This document shows, piece after piece, positions 5,981 to 10,804 of a DNA stretch of 10,804 nt. The notes beneath the pieces are model-generated. The model saw nothing but the letters and a program-made list of their open reading frames with translations, searched no databases and had not been told where the DNA came from. The translations under genes were made by a program, and so were the position numbers. This stretch comes from Oscillospiraceae bacterium (GTDB lineage: Bacteria; Bacillota; Clostridia; Oscillospirales; Acutalibacteraceae), in assembly GCA_019422905.1 (NCBI GenBank), contig JAHZCM010000067.1, positions 1 through 10,804 of the forward strand. Reading direction: 5' to 3'. Every line of letters starts with the position of its first letter. The stretch's first letter is position 1.

Positions 5981-6520
5981 ATGAAGGCAACAGGTATCGT
6001 GCGCCGGATGGATGACCTCGGAAGAATTGTCATTCCGAAAGAGATCCGGCGCACCATGAAAATCGGCGAGGGCACGCCGCTGGAGATATTCATCGACAAG
6101 GACGGCGGCATTATTTTTCGCAAATACTCGCCGCTGGGCGAGCTGGGCGAAAGCGCGCAGCATATGTCCGAATGTGTTTCCGCCATGTGCGGCGCCGGCG
6201 TGGCGGTTTCCGACCGCGACCGCATTGTTGCTTCGGCGGGCATCCCCAAAAAGGATTTGCTCGATAAGCCGGTTTCCAAGCAGATCGAAGAGCTGATGCG
6301 CAGGAAAAAGCCGTTCATTTCCTCCGGCGAGGACACGGTGCTCGCCGCCGACGGCGGTCTGCGTACCGCAAACGCCGTTTTCCCGATTATCAGCGACGGT
6401 GACATCTGCGGTATGCTGATGCTCATCAAAGGGGAAAATGCCAGCCCCGGCGAGCCGGAGGAAAATCTCCGTCTCGCAAAGCTTGCCGCATCGTTTCTCG
6501 GCCGGGAAATGGTGCAGTAA
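5981..6520 (+). CDS. spoVT: Stage V sporulation protein T (forespore regulator)
   Basis: The 179-residue protein is almost the same length as Bacillus SpoVT (178). Residues 1-50 are an AbrB/SpoVT-type swapped-hairpin DNA-binding domain, with the hallmark GIVRRMDDLGRIVIPKEIRR. Residues about 57-176 are a GAF-like domain (for example VSDRDRIVASAGIPKKDLL and FPIISDGDICGMLMLI) that would bind an unknown ligand. In Bacillus the protein tetramerises and tunes sigma-G-dependent genes in the forespore, affecting spore coat, germination and resistance. The start is supported by GGAGG nine bases before ATG 5981. A longer upstream open frame from 5729 has no family similarity and is not used. The gene has its own sigma-G-like promoter and terminator. 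Its presence is good evidence that the organism descends from a spore former. Confidence 0.96.
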   Translation: MKATGIVRRMDDLGRIVIPKEIRRTMKIGEGTPLEIFIDKDGGIIFRKYSPLGELGESAQHMSECVSAMCGAGVAVSDRDRIVASAGIPKKDLLDKPVSKQIEELMRRKKPFISSGEDTVLAADGGLRTANAVFPIISDGDICGMLMLIKGENASPGEPEENLRLAKLAASFLGREMVQ

Positions 6521-6526
6521 CCGCGC

Positions 6527-6568
6527 CCCGCACGCCCGCTCTTCCGGGCTGTGCGGGATTTTTTTATT
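6527..6568 (+). terminator. Terminator of spoVT
   Basis: CCCGCAC (6527-6533) pairs with GTGCGGG (6551-6557) and GCCCG (6534-6538) with CGGGC (6545-6549), with one bulged T. Seven T follow (6559-6565). It begins 7 bases after the spoVT stop codon. Confidence 0.93.
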
Positions 6569-6678
6569 TTTCGGCACATGCGCCGCTTTTTTGCGGTAAG
6601 AGGCTTGTTCTTTTATGTGCAACATGAATATACGCCGCTGTGTCAAAATAGAATATCTGTATAATTTGTGATTAGAGA

Positions 6679-6707
6679 TTGATTTCCTGTGAAATTTGAT
6701 ATATAAT
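6679..6707 (+). promoter_or_regulatory. Promoter of the EF-G paralogue
   Basis: TTGATT (6679-6684) and a perfect TATAAT (6702-6707) are 17 bases apart in an A+T-rich region. A second TATAAT at 6660-6665 has only a weak -35 and could be an additional start. The leader would be about 45 bases and carries AAGGGGTG before the ATG. Expression is predicted to be vegetative and strong, independent of spoVT. Confidence 0.85.
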
Positions 6708-6760
6708 TAAGATTACAATCTCAAACGAAATTGTGAAATATACATATAAGGGGTGTTTCC

Positions 6761-8833
6761 ATGAACACGTATCAGGCAAAGAACATCATCAATGTAGCAA
6801 TGGCCGGCCATTCCGGCGCCGGCAAGACCTCCCTCGCAGAGGCAATGCTCTATCTTGCAGGCGCTTCGGACCGTCGCGGTAAAGTGGGCGAGGGCAATAC
6901 AGTCTGCGATTACGACCCCGAGGAGATCCGCCGCAAGACGTCGGTTTCCACAGCGGTCGCACCGTTCGAATGGAAAAACAAGAAGATCAACCTGCTGGAC
7001 ACCCCGGGCCTGTTTGACTTTGAGGGCGGCCTGTATGAAGCGACAAGAGCGGCGGAGTCCGTCGTCATCGTTCTTGCGGGCAAGAGCGGCGTTTCCGTCG
7101 GCACGGAAAAAGCATTTGCCGCGGCCGATAAGCGCGGCCTTGCAAAGATCTTCTTTGTCAACGGCCTGTGCGATGAAGGCTCCGATTTCTATAAGGTTTT
7201 CGAAGATTTGAAGGCCAGCTTCGGCCCGTCCGTCTGCCCGATCGTCGTCCCGTATTTTGAGGACGGCAAGGCCGACAAATACATCAACATGCTGGAATTC
7301 AAGGCTTACGACTATTCCGGCGGCAAGCCGGTCCAGGTGCCGATGCCCGATATGGGCGCGCGCCTTGAGGGCCTGCGCACCGCGATTTACGAGGCCGTCG
7401 CCGAAACGAGCGACGAGCTGTTTGAAAAGTATTTCTCCGGCGAGGAATTTACGCCGGAGGAGGTCATCATCGGCGTTTCGCAGGGCGTTAAGCGCGGCAC
7501 GATCTCTCCCGTATTCTGCGGCGACGCCATGCTGATGCGCGGCATGGAGCAGTTTATGGACGGCCTGTGCTGGCTCGCGCCGAGCGCGGCCGACAAGGGC
7601 GGCGAGCTCGCTGTGGACGTGGACGGCAATCCGGTTGAGCTGAGCATCAATGAGGACGCGGCAACGGCCGCCATCGTCTTTAAAACCGTCGCCGACCCGT
7701 TTATCGGCAAGCTCTCCTACGTGAAGGTGGTTTCCGGCAAGATCGCCACAGATACGCCGCTTATCAACATGCGCACCGGCAACGCGGAGCGCATCGGCAA
7801 AACCGTTATGATGTGCGGCAAGAAACAGGAGGACGTCAAGGCGATCTGCGCGGGCGATATCGGCGCGATCCCAAAGCTCTCCTCCGTCAATACGGGCGAT
7901 ACGCTCTGCGCGCCGATGCGCAAGGTTACGCTCGATCCCATCGAGTACCCGATTCCGGAAATGAGCATGGCGATTGTTCCGAAGAGCAAGGGTGAAGAAG
8001 ACAAGATCGCGCAGGGCGTCATGCGCCTTGCGGAAGAGGACCCGACCATCCGTTTTGTCAACAACACGGAGACGAAGGAAATGGTCATCAGCGGCATGGG
8101 CGAGCAGCATCTGGATGTGATCGTCTCCAAGCTCAAGGCGAAGTTCGGCGTGGAAATCACGCTGCGCAGCCCGCGCGTTCCGTATCGTGAAACGATACGC
8201 AAGACCGTTTCCGTGCAGGGCCGCCATAAAAAGCAGACCGGCGGCCACGGCCAGTTCGGCGATGTGTGGATTGAATTCTCTCCGTGCGACGCGGACGGCC
8301 TTGAATTCGCCGAGCGCGTTGTCGGCGGCGCGGTGCCGAAGGGCTTCTTCCCCGCCGTTGAAAAGGGTCTGCGTGACTGCATTGCAAAGGGTCCCCTGGC
8401 CGGATACCCGGTCGTCGGCCTGAAGGCCACGCTGTACGACGGCTCCTACCATCCGGTCGACTCGAGCGAAATGTCGTTCAAGATGGCGGCCACCATCGCT
8501 TACAAAAACGGTATGCCGCAGGCGAATCCGGTTCTGCTCGAGCCCATCGGCGACTTGAAAGCCACGGTGCCGGACGCCAACATGGGCGATATCATGGGGG
8601 AGGTCAACAAGCGCCGCGGCCGCGTGCTGGGCATGTCTCCGGCAACTGCGGGCTATCAGGTGGTCGAGGCTGAGGTTCCGATGGCTGAAATGCACGATTT
8701 CAGCACCTATGTGCGTCAGGTCACGCAGGGCAGAGGCAACTTTACTTTCGAGTTTGTCCGCTATGAGGAGGCGCCCTCCAATGTGGCGCAGAAGGTCATC
8801 GAGGCGGCAAAGGCTGCCGGCGAGGTCGAGTAA
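6761..8833 (+). CDS. Elongation factor G-like GTPase, EF-G-2 type
   Basis: The 690-residue protein spans all five EF-G domains: G domain 1-285, domain II about 300-390, III about 395-470, IV about 475-600 (KKQTGGHGQFGDVW at 490-503), and V about 600-680 (KRRGRVLGM at 617-625). The P-loop is GHSGAGKT (16-23) instead of the AHIDAGKT of canonical EF-G, as in the EF-G-2 paralogues known from Thermus and many Firmicutes. The switch I Thr is likely Thr60. Two signatures are altered. DTPG is followed by Leu84 where canonical EF-G has the catalytic His. The position of NKMD reads NGLC (134-137), so both Lys and the guanine-specifying Asp are lost. The protein should bind the ribosomal translocation site, but GTP use may be weak or unusual. 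Its role is not established. The gene is monocistronic with a strong promoter. I do not use fusA because this is not the canonical copy. Confidence 0.93.
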   Translation: MNTYQAKNIINVAMAGHSGAGKTSLAEAMLYLAGASDRRGKVGEGNTVCDYDPEEIRRKTSVSTAVAPFEWKNKKINLLDTPGLFDFEGGLYEATRAAESVVIVLAGKSGVSVGTEKAFAAADKRGLAKIFFVNGLCDEGSDFYKVFEDLKASFGPSVCPIVVPYFEDGKADKYINMLEFKAYDYSGGKPVQVPMPDMGARLEGLRTAIYEAVAETSDELFEKYFSGEEFTPEEVIIGVSQGVKRGTISPVFCGDAMLMRGMEQFMDGLCWLAPSAADKGGELAVDVDGNPVELSINEDAATAAIVFKTVADPFIGKLSYVKVVSGKIATDTPLINMRTGNAERIGKTVMMCGKKQEDVKAICAGDIGAIPKLSSVNTGDTLCAPMRKVTLDPIEYPIPEMSMAIVPKSKGEEDKIAQGVMRLAEEDPTIRFVNNTETKEMVISGMGEQHLDVIVSKLKAKFGVEITLRSPRVPYRETIRKTVSVQGRHKKQTGGHGQFGDVWIEFSPCDADGLEFAERVVGGAVPKGFFPAVEKGLRDCIAKGPLAGYPVVGLKATLYDGSYHPVDSSEMSFKMAATIAYKNGMPQANPVLLEPIGDLKATVPDANMGDIMGEVNKRRGRVLGMSPATAGYQVVEAEVPMAEMHDFSTYVRQVTQGRGNFTFEFVRYEEAPSNVAQKVIEAAKAAGEVE

Positions 8834-9018
8834 GCGCAGGCACAACGTCTCGCTGCGATACGAAGTACTACGTGTGCTTGGGCGGGCATTGCTTTACCGC
8901 GGCTACGAAAAAGCTTATTTGTTGCGGCGGAGGATTTAGCGGCGTCCAAAAAATAATATAAGCATCGGCGCGGGCGGAAATTTCCGTCCGCGCTTGTTTG
9001 TCTCCGCCCCGCCGCTTC
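8834..9018. other. Gap after the EF-G paralogue
   Basis: The full gap to the next gene (9157) is 323 bases. No ORF with a ribosome binding site is seen. It holds the terminator hairpin at 8968-8993 and, from about 9019, the first copy of the direct repeat described separately. The A+T-rich patch at 8948-8960 contains TAATATAAG but no paired -35 box. Confidence 0.45.
8968..9003 (+). terminator. Terminator of the EF-G paralogue
   Basis: GCGCGGGCGGAA (8968-8979) pairs with TTCCGTCCGCGC (8982-8993) over 12 bp with one G-T pair and almost no loop, followed by TTGTTTGT. The T-tract is interrupted, so termination may be incomplete. It lies 135 bases after the stop codon. Confidence 0.65.
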
Positions 9019-9131
9019 AAAAATTCGCCGTTTTTTTTTGGAAAACCTCGGCGCAAACCGGCCCTGCGCTCCGCAGATATGCAAAACTCTACGCTCCGTG
9101 TGTGTTCCTTTACGCGCACGCCGCGTACAAT
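9019..9131 (+). repeat. Imperfect direct repeat, copy A
   Basis: The core at 9073-9130 aligns without gaps to 9848-9905, with 49 of 58 bases identical. The longest identical run is TGTGTGTTCCTTTA. All nine differences are transitions. Weaker, gapped similarity extends left to about 9019 through a CCGTTTTTT-GGAAAA segment. Copy A ends 26 bases before the ATG of the XRE-family gene and contains TACAAT (9126-9131), a possible -10 without a good -35. On the - strand both copies read AAAGGAACACAC followed by a short frame (ERRxLxIC), which I regard as non-coding repeat sequence. Confidence 0.7.
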
Positions 9132-9156
9132 ATAGACAGAAAGGCGGTGAGGGAAA

Positions 9157-9765
9157 ATGGTGGATCAAATCAAAATCGGCAGATTCATAGCCGAAACAAG
9201 GAAGGCCCAAGGTCTTACGCAGAGACAGCTTGCCGAAACGCTGCCCATCAGCGATAAGACGGTTTCCAAGTGGGAATGTGGAAAAGGGCTTCCGGAGGTT
9301 TCTCTTATGCTGCCGTTATGCGGCGCATTGCGCATAACCGTCAATGACCTTCTGACGGGCGCGAGGGTCTCCGGGGCCGATTATCAAAAGAAAGCGGAGG
9401 AAAACATGATGAACCTGATGAAGGAAAATGAGGAAAACCGGAAAAGAATGGCGCTGTCCGTCATCTGCGGCGTGATTACGATCATCGCGGTCTGCTCCCT
9501 TACGGTCATAGCGGCCCACATGGCTTTGCCGGTGATTGCGCGCATTGCATTGCTCGTGCTTGCCGCTGCAACAGCGGCAGCGGGAATAGGGGCGGCTGCC
9601 GCGCTTGAGGTCAAAGCAGGCTACTTTGAGTGTCCGTACTGTAAATCGCTCTTTGTGCCCACCATGGGCGAATATGTAAAAGGGGCTCATACGCTTACAA
9701 GACGCCGGCTGACCTGCCACGAATGCGGCAAAACAGGGATGTGCCGGCACCGTATCGTCCGGTAA
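9157..9765 (+). CDS. Membrane-anchored XRE-family regulator with zinc ribbon
   Basis: The 202-residue protein has three parts. Residues about 5-67 are an XRE/Cro-type helix-turn-helix (IGRFIAETRKAQGLTQRQLAE, SDKTVSKWECGKGLPEVSLM). Then come a short charged linker (74-97, EENMMNLMKENEENRKR) and two membrane spans (about 98-121 and 124-150). Residues 156-202 form a zinc-ribbon-like C-terminus with CPYC (159-162) and CHEC (187-190), and an extra Cys196. Both ends should face the cytoplasm. The arrangement suggests a regulator held at the membrane that binds DNA near its own locus, with the metal-binding tail sensing or stabilising. No target is known. The start is supported by GGTGAGGGAAA directly before ATG 9157. 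The gene stands alone between two copies of an imperfect direct repeat. Confidence 0.9.
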   Translation: MVDQIKIGRFIAETRKAQGLTQRQLAETLPISDKTVSKWECGKGLPEVSLMLPLCGALRITVNDLLTGARVSGADYQKKAEENMMNLMKENEENRKRMALSVICGVITIIAVCSLTVIAAHMALPVIARIALLVLAAATAAAGIGAAAALEVKAGYFECPYCKSLFVPTMGEYVKGAHTLTRRRLTCHECGKTGMCRHRIVR

Positions 9766-9771
9766 CAGGGC

Positions 9772-9805
9772 GCATTTTGCCGCACGGCTGAAAATGCCGT
9801 TTTTT
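9772..9805 (+). terminator. Terminator of the XRE-family gene
   Basis: GCATTTTGCC (9772-9781) pairs with GGC (9786-9788) and AAAATGC (9791-9797), with a TG bulge. Six T follow (9800-9805). The hairpin starts 6 bases after the stop codon and overlaps the left end of repeat copy B. Confidence 0.85.
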
Positions 9806-9905
9806 CCGGAAAAGAATTATAATCCGGCGCAAGTCCGCCCGCGCAGTGCAGATGCGCAAAGCTCTGCGCTCCATGTGTGTTCCTTTATGCGCGCACCGTG
9901 TACAA
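9791..9905 (+). repeat. Imperfect direct repeat, copy B
   Basis: The core 9848-9905 matches 9073-9130 at 84% without gaps and in the same orientation. The left part (AAAATGCCGTTTTTT, CCGGAAAAG, CCGGCGCAA) aligns to 9019-9060 with gaps. CCGGA/TCCGG around 9806-9835 can form a hairpin. Copy B follows the XRE gene as copy A precedes it, so the gene is bracketed by direct repeats about 775 bases apart. It has no gene of its own: directly after it comes the terminator of the convergent gene. Confidence 0.7.
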
Positions 9906-9920
9906 GATGAATGAAAAGTC

Positions 9921-9973
9921 AAAAAAAACCGATGTCCGGATTGCTGTGAAAGGCAAATCCGTCCATCGGTTTT
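9921..9973 (-). terminator. Terminator of the 161-residue membrane protein gene
   Basis: AAAACCGATG (9925-9934) pairs with CATCGGTTTT (9964-9973) and GGATT (9938-9942) with AATCC (9956-9960). On the - strand it ends in eight T (complement of 9921-9928). It lies 17 bases after the stop codon at 9990. On the + strand it could also stop readthrough. Confidence 0.9.
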
Positions 9974-9989
9974 CAATTTCTACATCCCA

Positions 9990-10475
9990 TCAATTGGTGG
10001 GAAGAATAAGGGAATCTCCATCCAGATACAGTTGCACCGCAATTCCATCGTTCGGATGCTTCTCCCGAAGCCAATGCAAAATACAGTTTGCAAGCAGCTC
10101 CCGGTCGGCCTGACAACTGATGGTGTGGGAATAGGGAACCGTACGCTCTGTATAGCGATCCACACGCCATTTGACCGAATCATGATTCAGCCATATGACG
10201 GCAGACCTGTGATCCTGGCTTCTGTCACGAATCCAATCCATATAAATCGCATCCACTTTCTCGGCGATTGTCTGCATCTCAAACGCAGACAAGGGTGTAG
10301 GATAACGGTTTCCATACCAATTATCATAGCTGTAAGGATCACTATACGCATCCTCAGGCTTCTGCGTCCTTTGGACGCTTTTCTGACCTGCCGTGCTCCC
10401 AGTCTTTTTCTTCCGAAAAAGGTAAATCACCAGGATAATCAGCCCAGCAATGATAACCATGTCAAAAAATTCCAT
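9990..10475 (-). CDS. Hypothetical protein with N-terminal membrane anchor
   Basis: The 161-residue protein starts at ATG 10475, directly after an excellent AGGAGG. Residues about 5-20 are hydrophobic (MVIIAGLIILVIYLF) followed by RKKK, predicting one span with the bulk in the cytoplasm. A Ser/Gln/Tyr-rich linker (25-60) leads to a soluble C-terminal domain (about 63-161) with mixed helix and strand character, including MQTIAEKVDAIYMDWIRDRS and ending in VQLYLDGDSLILPTN. I recognise no family, no catalytic motif and no Cys pair. Its DNA is richer in A+T than the EF-G or hydrolase genes, hinting at accessory origin. It lies 116 bases downstream of the 57-codon gene on the same strand and may share its transcript. 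Confidence 0.85.
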   Translation of the reverse strand: MEFFDMVIIAGLIILVIYLFRKKKTGSTAGQKSVQRTQKPEDAYSDPYSYDNWYGNRYPTPLSAFEMQTIAEKVDAIYMDWIRDRSQDHRSAVIWLNHDSVKWRVDRYTERTVPYSHTISCQADRELLANCILHWLREKHPNDGIAVQLYLDGDSLILPTN

Positions 10476-10514
10476 TACTACCTCCTCTTTTCCTCAAAAC
10501 AATAAGGACTTAAG

Positions 10515-10589
10515 AAAGCGCTAAATAATGAGAACAAACGCCGGAAACAGAGGATTTTGTTTCAGCCGCAGGCGAAATGCTCAGCGCTT
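10515..10589 (-). repeat. Inverted repeat between the two small - strand genes
   Basis: AAAGCGCT (10515-10522) is complementary to AGCGCTT (10583-10589), each itself containing the palindrome AGCGCT, with about 60 bases between. On the - strand the downstream arm continues as AGCGCTTTCTTAAG, which is only mildly T-rich. It could be a partial terminator or attenuator, or a dimeric protein site. The evidence is weak. Confidence 0.3.
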
Positions 10590-10591
10590 CC

Positions 10592-10765
10592 TCAGATATT
10601 GTGCGCAAACTGACGGTACAGGTACTGCACATCGCTGTCGCTTGCACCGTACTGGGACACCATGTCGGCATAAATTTTCCGCAGCATTTCTTTGGAGCGG
10701 GAATATTCGCAGTCATTGGCTGCCTTGATTGCGGCAAGATACTGGTTGTAGGCCCTTGAATCCAT
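10592..10765 (-). CDS. Small hypothetical protein, 57 residues
   Basis: The - strand frame from ATG 10765 to the stop at 10592-10594 encodes 57 residues beginning MDSRAYNQYLAAIKAANDCE and ending VQYLYRQFAHNI. A perfect AGGAGG (complement of 10774-10779) lies 8 bases before the start, which is the main evidence that it is real. The composition is that of a small soluble helical protein rich in Tyr, Ala, Ser and charged residues, with one Cys and no membrane span or signal. I recognise no family. It precedes the membrane-anchored 161-residue protein on the same strand with no strong terminator between, so co-transcription is plausible. Its promoter would lie beyond the right edge of the window. 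Confidence 0.72.
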   Translation of the reverse strand: MDSRAYNQYLAAIKAANDCEYSRSKEMLRKIYADMVSQYGASDSDVQYLYRQFAHNI

Positions 10766-10804
10766 AGTTCATTCCTCCTATAGTCTGTTTGTTTTCCTCT
10801 AGTA

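Noticed and set aside
4722..6646. Long - strand frames opposite the lipoprotein and spoVT genes
   Set aside because: The sense products have signal peptide, lipobox or family motifs; the antisense frames show none.
6713..8845. 710-codon open frame antisense to the whole EF-G paralogue
   Set aside because: It mirrors a GC-rich, codon-biased gene, has Arg/His/Ala/Leu-rich meaningless composition, no ribosome binding site and no family signature. The sense protein is unmistakable.
8868..9976. - strand frames reading ERRxLxIC in both direct-repeat copies as a small gene family
   Set aside because: The shared peptide is explained by the DNA repeat. Copy A lacks the ATG of copy B, and the frames diverge outside the repeat.

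Overview
The window most likely comes from the chromosome of an endospore-forming Gram-positive bacterium of the Clostridia. The Oscillospiraceae/Ruminococcaceae type is my inference, not something shown. The support is a full-length spoVT with a sigma-G-like promoter, strong AGGAGG-type ribosome binding sites, sigma-A promoters, many intrinsic terminators, a CCA-encoding tRNA, and a membrane-attached XRE regulator with a zinc ribbon, a type common in Clostridia. The central part (about 1.1-9.0 kb) is GC-rich. The two ends (about 1-830 and 9.99-10.8 kb) are visibly richer in A+T and hold only small unfamiliar genes, so they look accessory.

Layout. 1-830: tandem hairpins, a promoter, a leader with alternative hairpins, a short single-membrane-span peptide ORF that may be the tail of a frame-disrupted gene, and a strong terminator. 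830-1160: a tRNA-like fragment on the + strand, then tRNA-Gln(TTG) on the - strand with its own promoter and terminator. 1296-4549: two independent - strand genes, a DUF1015 protein and a class C beta-lactamase-fold serine hydrolase. 4679-5459: a + strand lipoprotein with an IseA-like C-terminal domain, divergent from the hydrolase. 5460-5980: a 520-base gap with a candidate structured RNA and the spoVT promoter. 5981-8833: spoVT, then an elongation factor G paralogue, each with its own promoter. 9019-9905: an XRE/zinc-ribbon membrane protein between two imperfect direct repeats. 9990-10765: two small unknown - strand genes, probably co-transcribed; the 57-residue one is newly called here.

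Most genes are single transcription units with their own promoter and terminator, so little operon logic can be read. Links that can be argued are cell envelope (lipoprotein, serine hydrolase), forespore development (spoVT) and ribosome function (EF-G paralogue). The observations I find most worth checking are the EF-G paralogue that has lost the catalytic His and the NKxD signature, the direct repeat pair that differs only by transitions in its 58-base core, the small membrane-peptide locus with a structured leader, and the candidate small RNA upstream of spoVT. I see no CRISPR array, no intact insertion sequence and no clearly recognisable defence system.
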